A stretch of 26,309 nt of DNA from positions 1-26,309 of the forward strand of contig JAAAVE010000211.1 in the NCBI GenBank assembly GCA_015679605.1, written 5' to 3'. Origin of the DNA: Podila epigama (taxonomy: Eukaryota > Mortierellomycota > Mortierellomycetes > Mortierellales > Mortierellaceae). This document shows positions 11,529 to 23,647 of the stretch, piece by piece. The notes below the pieces were generated by a model, which ran no database searches, was not told where the DNA came from, and was given only the letters and a program-made list of their open reading frames with translations. Within the stretch, counting starts at the first letter, position 1, and every line of letters begins with the position of its first letter. A program made the translations under genes and the position numbers.

Positions 11529-12120
11529 CCATGTGGTTACACATACTAACTTGAGAAATAGATGTTCCCTTGGTTCGTCTCTTTGATCCCGGTCGTCATC
11601 GTACATGGCGGAGAATGAGCACCCATTTGGAATGCGACAGGGAAAAAAATGCGGGATGAGAGCCAGGTAGGCACTCATGAGCAAGGCAACATGCCGGAAC
11701 GATTGGACCCTGGTGATCGACAGGAAAGTGAGCCCCACCCCTGCTAACATTGGGTCAATGTGAGAAAGAGGACTTTGAACTATTTTTTCAAAGTTCCCCT
11801 GTCCACAGCTATGCACTATCCTCTCCTACTACCTGTTTGTAAGCCAACCTAGATGCATTCGTAGTGCACATGGTCGTTTCATTCGACGACGCGATTGATG
11901 CGAGTTATTTCTTTTTGTCCTTGCTCAACGGATTGGATTGCATCAGGGCTATTAAACTCACTCATAGGATGGGTGGGCCCATGTGTCGTTTTCTCCTCTG
12001 CTTTTTTTGACTGACACATGAAAGAGGTAAGATGATGGCCAACGCTCATTGTTTATGTCCGATTTTCTGATAGTCCTTTTAGTTCATCAAACAAACGCAC
12101 ACACACGAGTGAGATAGTTA

Positions 12121-12143
12121 GTGTGTGTGTGTGTGTGTGTGTG
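12121..12143. repeat. GT dinucleotide microsatellite
   Basis: About 11 uninterrupted GT units in the long spacer, followed within 120 bases by CACT/CTCA-type repeats of opposite purine-pyrimidine sense. Confidence 0.9.
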
Positions 12144-12514
12144 AATGGAAATGTAGGCAGAGAATGTGAGCGAGTGAAAACAAGGAAATCAAAGAAAACA
12201 ACAAACATTAACATGCACACTCACCCACTCACTCACTCACACTCACTCATACACTTACACACATTAAGAATAATTGTTTACGCCCATGGTGGTGAAACGA
12301 GGATAACGGTACTGTACAAGGCATATATTTTTTTCCCACAATGAGAATGATAATGATTGAATTAACTGACTTTTATGATTGCCCTGTTGTGCATGCCATC
12401 CCTGTCTTGAACAAGTGGTACAAGATACGACATCTTTTGCCCCCCCTTGCCTCCAAGGTACCCATGATGGGGATGGGAGGTCATGGTTTGTGTATGTGTG
12501 TGTGTGTTGGGGCT

Positions 12515-12538
12515 GGACCTGGACCTGGACCTGGACCT
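12515..12538. repeat. GGACCT hexanucleotide repeat
   Basis: Four perfect tandem copies of GGACCT. No gene context is evident. Confidence 0.85.
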
Positions 12539-13000
12539 CTGAATTCAGACTCGGATATGGGGTGTGAAGGATGGAGGTGGGATAGAATGTACCAGCAAAC
12601 TGCGCATACAACGGTGGTCTAAACAACACACATACACACACATTGACACACGCTAACAAATACGCCGTTGCACGCATGAATGTGTGCGAGCAAACATTCC
12701 AGTCAACCACAAACACCACCATTACTACCAACCACTAACCACAATAACAACAACAACCACAACAATAATGTTCTCACCAAGTGAACAAAAAAAAAGCCAA
12801 CGAGACACAAAAAAAACAGACACATGTCTGTCTCTGTCGCGTTCCATCATTACTCACTTTGAGCTCTTCTTACTCATCGTCTTGCCTAAAATGGCCTCAC
12901 TCACCTTCTCAAGGAAGAAAGGAAGAAGACAATGGAGTCAGTGCAAACAGAAAAAGCGCCAATAGTGCAAACAGTGCGGACAAACAAACAAACAAACAGA

Positions 13001-13025
13001 CAACAACAACAACAACAACAACAAC
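13001..13025. repeat. CAA trinucleotide microsatellite
   Basis: Eight CAA units, directly preceded by CAAA tetranucleotide units. Confidence 0.9.
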
Positions 13026-14860
13026 GACCCCCCCTTCCTCCTTCACCTTGTGTACTGTCAACAAACTGCATTGTATTTGTTCCTTCCATGGATGGATGAC
13101 AACAACAACAACAGACACCAACACCACCACCAACAACAAAACGCGTTGCGCGTTCTGTTTCTGCGTTCATCAAAATAAGGTTTCACTCCTCCACAAATGC
13201 GCCCTGAACTCTAAATTTGACGTTGACACAGGACAGAAGAAGAGAAGAGAAAAAGAGAAGAGCAGAGCGTGCGCAATTGCGAGTGCGAATGAGAGTGTGA
13301 GTGAGTGAGTGAGGACCCATCCCATCGTACAGTCCTATTGCTCATGCAATGGAGCAAAATAATAAAGGCAAACCCGATCAACAGGGCTATAAGTTAGCTG
13401 TCTGTCTTATGGCATCCAATGAACAGACTCGATCGCGCTTGGATCCCTTTTGTATGGGTATCATTGGTGGGTAGTGGTGGTGGTCAACACTCCACAACAA
13501 CAACAAATGCACATGTCACAATTGTAGGGAACCCACTACTGTGGTATACAGAACACAACGAGCCAGTCATTCAAGCAGAGGAGGGCAACCCTGTCGTTCC
13601 ATTCGCTGGTTTTTTTTTCTTTCTTCATGTCTCTCCTCTCCTCTGCATCCAATGTGGATGCAATCATGGCCCATAAAGAACCAAAGAAAGTCAGAAAGGA
13701 TGGAAAATCGTCGGCTTCTTTTGGTTTTGGGCCGTGTGAAGAAAAAAATAAGACGTCACCGGTTGCACAACATTATCCTCTCTCATCTTGGTCGTCCCTC
13801 CCCTTTGTCTTTGACCAATGTCTTCTCAGGCGATCGTACAAATGCCTTTTTTTGAATAAATATTTCATTTCAACAAATTTGGTGCATAGGCAAAATGACT
13901 ATGCAACCCCCTGTCATTCATTTCGTAATGAGAAAGGAGGGAAAGAGAGAGAGAGAAGATGTGTGGGAGAGTAATAAAGACACTCCTAGTTCGCTCGATC
14001 GATTTCACGCGGAAATCTGTTGTTCAATGCTAACACCGATCGCATTTCATGGAAGAAGAGGGATGTAGAAAAGGCTCTCGTCTAATAATGGCAGATTGAG
14101 AAGGTGAGGTTAGGATAGGATCTTTGTTCACACACACACACTCATCTTTTACATGCTACAGGGCAACGCAGGAGTATTGAACTGTTGCTTGACTTTTTGT
14201 TTTTATTTGTTTCTTTCTCCAAAAAAAAAATAGCACTAGGGTATCCTCACTTGTTGATTAGACAGTAGCTAGTAGACCAGCTTCTCTTACATGTGTCAGG
14301 GGTGTGTGTGTAGAGAAAGAAAGAAAGAAAGATGAGCTCGTTCAGATTAGCTCGTTTGCAAACAAACACAAGAAGCTAGGGGGGGAATCCGCGGGTCGCG
14401 ATACTGTTCATTGAAGGTGGTGCCTGACCAAGACAAAGCGGAAGATTGGCGCGACGGACAAGAAGGATAACATGGATAACATAAACACGTACCAGCAAGG
14501 ATGTACCTATGCACACCTGTTCATCCATCCAGTCATCCAAACCAAAACCATCCAACCTGCAAGTGAGCCTCACTCTAAACAACTGTCGGGCAATATCAAC
14601 AAAAAGGTATTAACTAGCCCTTTTTTTTATTGTTGCTTTGCGTCAAACTTGTAGAAGGAAGCGCGCTCTCTATGTTTCCAAGGAAGAAAGAAAGGAAAAG
14701 ACGGATTAGAAAAGAATCGAGAGAAAGGGACACCTCGGAGTCTTTTTTGTCATCCATTTGAGAGTGTTACACTTCACTGTACTGTACATGTTCAATTGCT
14801 CTCTCTTTTTCCTGTTCACCTCGCCTCGCCTCGCCTCGTGTCGCGTTGCGCCGTTGTTTT

Positions 14861-14905
14861 GGAGTGCTCATTGACCTCACTCAAAAGGAGTACTCATTGA
14901 CCTCA
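14861..14905. repeat. Direct repeat upstream of the sphingomyelinase gene
   Basis: GGAGTGCTCATTGACCTCA (14861-14879) recurs as GGAGTACTCATTGACCTCA (14887-14905), 18 of 19 bases identical, 26 bases apart. It lies about 480-525 bases before the start codon at 15387, so it could be a paired regulatory site or simply a short tandem duplication. Confidence 0.7.
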
Positions 14906-15189
14906 AAAGAGTGAATTGGGGGCAGAGAGAAGAGAAGGCGGCATGTACACATCCGGATGCAATGACCACCCTCATGGTGTTATTCTCTTCTTACATTGCA
15001 TTCATTGCATTCTGCTGACATGTTCACAAGCACAAGGTTCCTGTTCCCTGCAGAAAAAACAATGGGAGCCATGCGTTGGCCAGACTTGGAGTAGAATGAG
15101 GAAAGGGAGTATTGTAAATCGAGACTCTCAATCATCCTCCTTCACCTTCACCGTTATCCGTTACCCCCCTTAGTCTTCGTCTTCTCTCG

Positions 15190-15197
15190 TATAAATA
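15190..15197 (+). promoter_or_regulatory. TATA box of the sphingomyelinase gene
   Basis: TATAAATA lies 190 bases before the start codon, followed by a pyrimidine-rich leader (15230-15300). Sequence and distance fit a TATA-driven, inducible promoter; the transcription start is not seen. Confidence 0.55.
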
Positions 15198-15386
15198 CAG
15201 AGCCATTCCTTGCCATTTTCATAGTCTGGTTTCCTTGTCCCTGACCCCCTCTTCCCTTCTACTACCCCCTTTTTCCTTTTCCTTTTTGCGGCCATCCTTC
15301 CTACTCTTGACCTTAAAGCACCCTTTCATTTACGCACTCACTCCATCACCACTTCCACTTTACAATCAAAGTAAAAGAGAAAAAAG

Positions 15387-18029
15387 ATGCGTTTCAGATT
15401 CTCTTCAATTGTTCTTTCCCTCGTTGCTGCGACCGCCGTCTGTGCTGCACCAGCTGTCCCCGTCGATGTGGACAAGCGTGGATGGGTGATTGACCAGCTC
15501 AAGCCAGTCTTTGAAAAAGCACTCAAGACACTCGAGTACGTAACTATTCATCGCGCATGTTCCAAGCGAACTTGAACCTTTGATGCTAGACTTTATGTCA
15601 TGTCATGCACTGCTAATCCCTCCATTACCATTACCATTCCATGTACCTATTCCTTACATAATAGATGCGGTGCTTGTGTCACAGCGCTGGTGGCTGCCAA
15701 GGACATTGCATACCTGAACCGCAACTGGGTCCTGGATGCTGCCAACAGCATCTGCGCTGACTTTAAGGTCATGCCAAAGGATGTGGTAAGAATGATTCTT
15801 TCTTTCTTTTCTTTCATTCTTTCTTTCTTTTCTTTCATTCTTTCTTTCTTTCTTTCTTTCTTTCTGTGTTTCTTTTACTTCTTTACTTTACTTCTTCTTG
15901 CTGTTCTTTGAGGTCAAAGCGCCATTTTCGAAAAGGAATCTTTTTTATTCATCATTTCGCCGACTCTTTTTTTTTTTTTTTTTTCTGTACAACCATCCAT
16001 CCATCCATCCAATCCATCCGTCCGTTCATCCATTTTTTCTTTTATTCCACACATCTCCATTGATGACGACAACGACTCTTCAACAACGAACGGGGACACA
16101 AAAAAAAAACAACAATAATCACTCACAAACACACATGTTATGTGGAAAAAATAACAAAAAAATAGTGCTCAGGATTGGTCTACTCTCAAGGCCCCGTCTT
16201 GATTGAGGCTGCCATGCAGGCCAGCCTCTTGTCCGGCGATGGTAAGCAAATCTGCTTCCAGGTCTTGGGTGCCTGTCCTCCTACCGCTATCACTTCTGGC
16301 ACCGTCTCCTTCCCCAAGGCTAAACCCGCCAATGCCGTCGCCCCCGCCCACAGCGGCAACCTCGTCGATGTCCTCCATCTGTCCGAGTATGTTTTTTTTC
16401 TTGAAGAAGAATTTAGACATTTTCTCCATTCTGTTTGGAATTGAACTTGGCAATTGACATTTTGCTTATCTTTCTAACATTCTGTTCTGTCATTCACTTG
16501 ACTTTCACACATTTACCAAAAAAAAGCTGGCATGTCGATAACGAGTACGTTCCTGGCTCAGAAGGTGATTGCAACCGTCCTCTCTGCTGCCGCAAGTACT
16601 CTGATTCGCCATTGAAGCCCAAGCGTCCTGCCTCCACCTGGGGTGACTACAAGTGTGATGCCCCCATCAAGCTTGGTGTCGATATGCTCAAATATGTTCC
16701 CAAGGTCGCCAATGTCTCCTTCTCCATCCTTACGGGTGATATCCCCCCTCATGATGTTTGGATTCAGAACAAGGAGACGGTCGTCGTTGTCGAGGAGATT
16801 GCTTACAGCACTATGCAGAATGGTCTTTCCACAAAGGTTTACCCGGCCATCGGTAACCACGAGACTGGTCCTACAAAGTAAGTTTTATTTATTGTTGTAG
16901 TAGTTGTACATTCTACAGAATGACAGTTTTCTTAAAAAGCGGTGCGACATGGTGCAACTTGAGGAACACAATAACCATCCTAACATCCACCTTTCTCTCT
17001 CTCTACACTCCACGCTCTAGCCTGTTCCCTACAAAGGCTTCCGGCGGTAACATCCAATGGCTTTATGATAGCTTGGCAGATGACTGGTCCCGCTGGCTCC
17101 CCGCCGATGCAGTCAACTCTGTCAAGAACTATGGTGCCTACACTGCCAGCCCTGCTCCTGGTTTCCGTATCATCTCCTTGAACAACAACTTTTGCTACAC
17201 GTTGAACTTTTACCTCTACGGAAAGACAAAGGACTATGACCCCAACGGTGAACTCAAGTGGCTCGTGGCTCAACTCCAGGCTGCTGAAGATAAGAACGAG
17301 CGTGTTTGGATCATTGGACACGTCTCTCCTTCACAGACAGATTGTATCCAGAACTGGTCTGCGCTCTACTACCAAATCGTTCAACGTTACTCTCCTCATG
17401 TCATTGCAGAGCAGTTCTTTGGCCATAGCCATTATGATGAATTCGCTCTCTTCTATGGTCCCGGTGCCAAGAACGCTGCCAACGCCATCTCGACTGCTTG
17501 GATCGGCCCCTCTGTCGTACCATACACGAACCTCAACCCAGGATTCCGTGTGTACAAGGTCGACTCCAAGAGCTGGAACGTCTTTGATTCGCTTACTTAT
17601 ATTGCTGATCTCGACAAGGCTGCAGAGTGGGACAAGACTGGTGCTACTCCCAACTGGCATCTCGAATACTCTGCCCGTGAGACCTATGGTGCCTATGTTC
17701 CCATCAATGCCACTGCTCCCTTGAGTGCTTCATGGTGGCATGAGGTCACTACGGTCTTTGAGCGTGATAACGCAGCCTTCCAAAAGTTCTGGACCTTCCG
17801 CGGCAAATCGACTAATCTCAACCCTGCCTGCCCAGGCGATTGCTCTAAATCCATCATTTGCGATCTCCGTGCTGGCAAGAGCTCTGATTCCTGTACCGGC
17901 ATCTCCTTCTCGGTCAAGCGTGAGGATGTGGATGATCAAGATGATCCCACGGGTCTTCACAGCCTCTACAAGCGTGCTGAACCCAAGCCATGGAACCGCA
18001 AGAACTGTGGTCTTACCTCCACTCTTTAA
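15387..18029 (+). CDS. Secreted acid sphingomyelinase-like phosphodiesterase
   Basis: Five exons (15387-15535, 15665-15785, 16166-16386, 16527-16877, 17021-18029) close to 616 residues, normal for the family. Family members cleave sphingomyelin or related phosphodiesters outside the cell or in vacuoles, using two metal ions. Seen: a signal peptide (about 1-20, ending VCAAPA); a dibasic KR near residue 31 that could be a Kex2 site; a saposin-B domain with six cysteines (C51, C54, C80, C91, C120, C127); and a calcineurin-like phosphoesterase core with D164 and H166 (LSDWH), D235 (TGD), N274 and H275 (GNHE), H381 (IIGH), H416 and H418 (FFGHSH). All expected metal ligands are present. The C-terminal part has further cysteines and two more dibasic KR sites. 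The substrate is inferred from family only. The gene converges on MSH6. Confidence 0.93.
15796..15866. repeat. TTTC-rich microsatellite in intron 2 of the sphingomyelinase gene
   Basis: TTTC/TTCT tetranucleotides with two copies of an imperfect unit of about 20 bases starting CATTC, lying just after the donor at 15786. The same intron (15786-16165, about 380 bases, the longest in the window) also carries an 18-base T run and CATC repeats (about 15990-16030). Confidence 0.85.
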
Positions 18030-18456
18030 AACAAGTATATCTTATGATACCTTTCCTATCTTTTCGTTTTTCCAAAATCACGATAGTGCAGTCTGTACTT
18101 TTCTTTTCTTTTTTTTGTTCTCTTTACAAAAGACCCTTCAAATAAATATGTTGACCATATTTTTCACCATAAAAAAAACCCAGATGACTAGCAGTTCGCG
18201 TTCAGAGTCAATGGTTACAATAAAAGCTCCAAATGTATTCGCGCATTCTTTGATAAAAAGAGACAAGACATTTTCCAATGCTTGGACACAATGACAAACA
18301 TGGGCTTTGTGTTTGTTTGATATATTTTTAAAAAGTGCAATAGATACAAAGTGAGAATGAAAGTGTGCGCGCGTGTGTGTGTATAAATGTATAACCGTGT
18401 GCGAGAGAGAGAGAGTAGTGAAGAAAGCGAAAAAAAAAATATCAGAAAAGGAAGAC
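18030..18456. other. Convergent 3' spacer between sphingomyelinase and MSH6
   Basis: This 427-base stretch lies between the two stop codons and holds no gene I can support. It contains an AATAAA at 18141-18146 on the plus strand, 112 bases after the sphingomyelinase stop, and GT and GA microsatellites at about 18368-18415. Confidence 0.6.
18141..18146 (+). terminator. Putative AATAAA polyadenylation signal of the sphingomyelinase gene
   Basis: AATAAA 112 bases downstream of the stop codon. It is a canonical hexamer at a plausible distance, with no direct evidence of use. Confidence 0.4.
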
Positions 18457-21400
18457 TCATGCATTGGCCATACTCTTCAGAATCCGTTGCATCATCTTCG
18501 TCTCTTGCTCTCGCGTAAAGATCCTTCGATTGCCATGTTTGCGCGGCACAATCGTAGCATCATCCGTCTCCATCTCCATCATCGCATCCTCCTCCCCTTC
18601 CTTTCTTTCCTTTTCTCCTTCCTTATTCAAAACGCGACTCAACAAAAACGCCAAATCCATTACCATCATTTGTCCAATAGGCTTCTGACCATCGACCGTC
18701 TTTGTCGTTGAATCTGCTTCTTCCCCGTCTCCTCCTTCCTTCTTCGTATTCAAAAGGACTTGCTCCCGTGCTCGCTTCGATTCTTGCTTCACTTCAAACG
18801 CATGCGCCATCTCTTCTGCTCGGTCCACAATCTTTCTCGGTACACCCGCCATATGCGCCACATTCATACCGTACGACTTTTCACAGACACCATCCACCAA
18901 CTTGTACAAGAATGTCACCTCCCGATTCGCCTGGTCCACTTGACACGCCATATGCTTCAATGCAACATTCGGATCCCGTTCAAATTCCTCTGTCAACGTT
19001 CCATAATGTGTCGAAAACAATCCCAGGCATCCAATCCGGACAGATAACTCATGCAACACTGAATACGCAATCGCGTATCCATCAAACGTACTCGTTCCTC
19101 TGCCCAATTCATCCAAGATCACAATCGATCGTTCCGTTGCTTCAGCCAGAATCTTTGACGTCTCGGATAATTCTACCATGAAGGTCGATTGACCTGCCAA
19201 AATATTGTCGTTCGCTCCAATACGTGTGAAAATACGGTCAAATGCTGTCAATCGACATTTCTCTGCAGGAACATAACATCCAAGCTGAGCCATAATCACT
19301 GCAACGCACGTCTACACACACACGCGCGCAAAAAACATCACAGAAAAGAGAAAGATACAAATGATGAGTAATATAGAGACAAGAGCAAGAGAGAGAGAAA
19401 GGCAAGTAAAAAAAATGATACAAAAATACAACATAAAACACTCTTTACCTGACGAAGAAGTGTGGATTTACCACCCATGTTGGGACCCGTCAAGAGAATG
19501 AGGTTAGGATTCGATCCTCCGAGGACAGTATCATTGGGGATGAAATCCGCCGCAATCCCTGGAATCACACAAGGGTGCCTGAGTCCTTCAAGCTCTAGAA
19601 CCGACTTTTCACTGTCCTCCACAAACTCGGGTCTGCATGCCGGTGACCCCAAAGCCATACTACTCTTGGACAGAGATCCCAAACAGTCCAGTTCCGCTAT
19701 GATCTTGACTGCCTTGAGCCAATCCTTAAAGTTTTCGTCAAATTTGCTATACAGACGGCTCTGTAGCTCCTTCATAATCAACCCTTTCGTTTCCCGTGCC
19801 TCTTGCAGTTCTGTCACAATCGAAATCAGTTTTGGGGTATAGTAGCGGCTCACAGACTACCAAACGGGAGGTGATTAGAGGAGAGAGAAGAAATGAAGAT
19901 TTAGAAAATGGGAGGATGAGAACATATAAATTCTTTTTTTTTTCTTGTTTGTCCTCTCAAACCGTCGGTCGCAATGACCAAAAAAAGCAAAAATAAAGGA
20001 AAAGAAAGAAAAAACTCACCGAGGTACCAGACATCTTTTTCCAGTCTTTTGGCACAGGGACCTTGTTCGAGACTTCGAGCTGGTAAATTTCCTTGCCTAG
20101 ATCTTTGTAAATGACCTTCGTTGTTCTACAAATTTCAGATTGTTCGAGGCAGAATGAATGAAAGAAACAAATACAAAGAAAAGTAAGAACATGTAATTTA
20201 CACATAAGTAGCAAAAAAAAAAAAAAAAACATACTTGAGAATCGTCTTTGCCTTCTCCAAGTAAGCAGCAAAATCCGAATCCAGTCGTTTCAACGTGTTT
20301 TCAATCTCATCATAGTCCTCTGCAAAACCAGGGTGAGGTTCCACTCGGCTCTCTGTGCGTGCAATGTTGTGGTCAAAGGCATTCTTGAAATACGCCAAAT
20401 GCGCCGACAGATCTGGCATCTCGTCCAAAACAGATGCCAGCTTCTTGGATTGAAACTGGCTTGTGAATGTACGAAGTTTGCGAGCAGTATCCTATAGAGA
20501 AGTTGAAAATTAGTGAATATGACGAGTGTACTCACCATCTCTCTTACGCCTTCTCCATACCACTCTCTTCTCACAGACACTCACTCGCACACACACTCTC
20601 TCTGTCAACTTACAAGTAGCGTCTCAAAGGAAGACAAAACATTCAAGAAATCCGGCATCTTGCAAGAGCCTGCATGGATACGACTCACAATTCGCTCCAA
20701 ATCCGGGAACCTCAAACATTTCTCTTCAAAGAGCTCCAAAAACGCAGGCACTCGCATCATATCCTCCACTGCATCCAATCGTGCTGCAATCGCTGAGGTG
20801 GACCGTAAAGGGTGACAAAGCCATCGTCGGAACAATCGCTTGCCAAACGGTGTCACACATCGATTCAACAGTCGAAGCACTGTTCCTGTCTCAGATCCGT
20901 CACTGTTGTTCTGGAAAATCTCGAGATTGGACAACGTCTGACCATCGAGAATCAAAGTCGACGCTTGCTTGACAGGATCATACACATGGAAATTCTTGAA
21001 TGACAACAATTCCTCATCCAACTTTAGCGATCGCAAATACCAAACCAATCCTCCAAACGCACTCAAGACCGCAAAATTGCCCTCCATCTTTTGAAGCGCC
21101 TCGGGCCAGTGTTCAGAATCCACTGTGCCCGGTACATTCTTGCCAAAATATTCTCGGATCCGAATCTCATCCTTGGTCGTCATGGCATCCCAGAATTGTG
21201 TCTCGGGCTGGAGATGATTCCAGATGGCGTTCGTTCCGAGCGCGTTCTTCAAAATCCTTGTACTCCGTACACTCAACCCTCCTTTCTCAACGACCACTTC
21301 CTTGGGTTTGATCTGAGTAATGAGCGTCTCAAACTTTGTCCTGTCCATATCATCGTAAAATGTCGCCACGTTGAACTCGGCCGTCGAAGTATCTACAAAA

Positions 21401-23647
21401 GCAATACCGAATTGTGCTGGCAAATGTTCTGCTCCAGCGCGTGTCACCTCCTTGATCGCCATACAGTACGTAGCCATTTCGTTCGTCAACAGTCCAGAAT
21501 CCGTCAATGTACCTGCAGTCAAAATCGAATGCAACTCTCGACGAATAACCTTGGGGGCTGCTTTGGCCTGTGTCTTGCCACGTTCTCGCATCGCCTTCCC
21601 CAACGCAGTCTCCATCTGATCCACGCGTGCGACCTTGTAACCCTTGGCAATGAATTGAGCCGCCCAATGGTCAAAACTTGACTCGGGTACACCCACCATG
21701 CGCATGTTGGTCCGATCTGTGAGTTTGAGATCAAACTGTTGATGCCCAATATCAGCATCATTCTCATACAATTCGTAAAATTTGCCCTTTTTGAAAAACA
21801 CAACAGAGTCGAAATGTTGACCCTTGATCTCCCAAAATTGTCGTTCAAACTCGGAGAATTCTTTCCATGCCGATGGGGGAATGTATAGTGTCCTCGGGTC
21901 ATAGTCCGGTGACCCTATATTCAATGACGATAGGTGAGGGAAATGAAGGTATGAGTATGAGTATGTGTACGCGACTTTAACAAAAGATACCTTGCAATCA
22001 TTGAAGATTTCCATGTCGAGACGTAGAAAAGAATGATCAGGGTGTGTGCATGCTCATGCTCATGTTAATTTGTCCATATGCCTGTGTGTGAATCGACAGA
22101 CAGTCAGCCAACTTTTTTCTTACCAATGGGATTCTTGTCTGCATCTTTGATATCCAACAACCACGCATATCGTCCCTTGTTGGCTTCCTCAAACTTTGCA
22201 ATCCGCTCCTTTTTCTTATCCTCCTTGAGCATAAGTGTTGAACGAACCAAAGGTGCCTGCTCAACCTTGTTCATCATTGCTCCTTTCTATTAATTTTTTA
22301 ACAAAAGAATACAAAAAAAAAAAAAAAAAAAATTAGCACAAAAAAAATTAGCAAAAAAAAGAGCTGTCTTTCCTGCTTTCAATTCGTCTCTTGAGTGTAC
22401 ATGAACAACACTCCCTTACGTTAAAGATACCGGCCATAGGCGTGTGTGATGTAGCTTGGACCTTGGGCTGAGGAGCCTTCTTCTTGGTTGGAGTCGGTGG
22501 TGGTTCGATATCCTCATCCAAAGCAGCCAAATCAGATTCATCGAGATCTTGATAGAAGGATGAATATAGCGAGGGAAAAAGAACAACAAGAAGAAGGTAC
22601 TTGACTCGTTAGGGACAGATCGTTCAACCAGATAGTCGCCCTTGGAAAACAAACGCAACCCCATCCTTTAAAAGAACAACGAGGGTTTGTCAATATAGGC
22701 ACACTTACCAATATCCATGCCAAAGTCATCATCATCGTCATCATCATTATTCGAGCCGTTCTTGGTTGCAACTGGGACTTCGTATTCAGAATCATTGTCG
22801 TCATCATCATCACGATCGACTTTTTTGGTCTTTGTACGAGTCTTGGTCGGTGTTTTGAGCATCCCACCGTTTTCTTCCTCATCTTCATCCTCATCGTCTG
22901 AGAGATCATATCGAATCCTGCGCACGTTTCGACCACGGCTCTACTCGACGAGAACGCCAAAATAAGAATATTAATAAGAATGATAAAGAAGTTTTGATGC
23001 ACGCTCCAAAAACAAAAAGACTTTTTACTCTCTCTCTCTCTCTCTCCTTCAATCGTTCTTACCGAGCGTCGGAAACTCAACGACTCTTCTGTCTCGTCCT
23101 CTTGCGACTGTCCAAACTTCAACTCCTTGACCGGTGTATTCAACGACATCCTTTCAACTTCGGCTGCAAACCTCTTGACTGTGGGCGTATCAAGTTGTTG
23201 CTGTACTTGTCCTGGAATGTTGATGACTTCTTCCTCTTCGTCATCATCAAAGGCGAGCATTGACTTGCGCTTATTATTCTTTTTGCTGATAGGAGAGTTG
23301 TCTTGTTGTTCTGTTGTCAGAGTCCTGCTGTCTAATGACGATGATGACAACGCCATGGTAGGTAATGTTGATTTCGCCTCCACACAATCATCCACCGAGA
23401 ATAATGCCAAAGTATTCTTGTTGTGTGCTCGAGAATGTTTATCCTTGTCATTGTTCTTCTCTGATTCTTCCACATCAAGTTTCGCTGGTGGCAAAAACTG
23501 CGTTGCATCTTTAGGACCTCCTCCTCCATTAGACACTTTGGGTGGTGGGTTTGTTGTCTTGAAGAATGAAAACAATGACTTTTGGGTCATTACACCCTGT
23601 GGTCGTGCCACTGGTTTTGTCGCCTTTGGCCTATTGTCCGAGGTCAT
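18457..23647 (-). CDS. MSH6: DNA mismatch repair protein MSH6
   Basis: Nine exons (23647-23063, 22940-22709, 22547-22420, 22286-22124, 21914-20614, 20491-20235, 20125-20020, 19856-19449, 19311-18457) close to 1344 residues. MSH6 pairs with MSH2 (MutS-alpha) to find base mismatches and small loops in the nucleus. Seen: a PCNA-interacting box QKSLFSFF (22-29); a long charged, acidic linker with basic patches and no PWWP domain, as in other fungi; MutS domain I with the mismatch-reading F415-Y-E417 in GKFYELYE; connector, lever and clamp regions; Walker A GPNMGGKS (1048-1055); Walker B ILDELGRGT with D1127 and E1128; STHY; and the C-terminal helix-turn-helix region. The frame is open upstream to 23776, but the start at 23647 is chosen because it puts the PCNA box near the N-terminus and the extension is encoded by a tetranucleotide repeat. 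Nothing appears broken. Confidence 0.97.

Larger units (their letters stand above)
11173..15386. other. 4.2-kb spacer without a supportable gene
   Basis: Between LIG1 and the sphingomyelinase gene I find no frame with family signature, no consistent exon chain and no tRNA. The stretch is dominated by simple and minisatellite repeats: a 12-base repeat (11445-11528), GT (12121-12143), CACT/CTCA-type repeats (about 12218-12262), GGACCT (12515-12538), CAAA and CAA (about 12980-13025), GTGA (about 13290-13312), GAAA (about 14316-14332) and CTCGC (14819-14838). Short hydrophobic or proline-rich frames exist (for example minus strand 11481-11816) but cannot be tied to a gene. All other complete-gene spacers in the window are under 1 kb. 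A rapidly evolving or non-coding gene could be hidden here. Confidence 0.5.

Noticed and set aside
11481-11816. Minus-strand frame with a hydrophobic stretch (MLAGVGLTFLSITRVQ)
   Set aside because: It runs into the minisatellite, matches no family I know and has no convincing flanking exons.
12218-12262. Regular short repeats considered as a CRISPR-like array
   Set aside because: They are contiguous microsatellite units without unique spacers, in a eukaryotic genome.
13627-13974. Plus-strand frame in the long spacer starting MSLLSSASNVDAIMAHK
   Set aside because: No domain, no consistent splice partners, and composition like the surrounding spacer.
14376-14582. Minus-strand frames in the long spacer, one reading SGTTFNEQYRDPRIPPLA
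   Set aside because: Short and somewhat coding-like, but no upstream exon or family could be found; too weak to annotate.
16558-16860. Antisense frame over the sphingomyelinase core
   Set aside because: Mirror of a well-supported exon; the codon pattern belongs to the plus strand.
22600-22672. Possible extra exon in MSH6 intron 2 (reading MGLRLFSKGDYLVERSV)
   Set aside because: Including it breaks the reading frame on at least one side, whereas joining 22709 directly to 22547 keeps frame and a continuous acidic linker.
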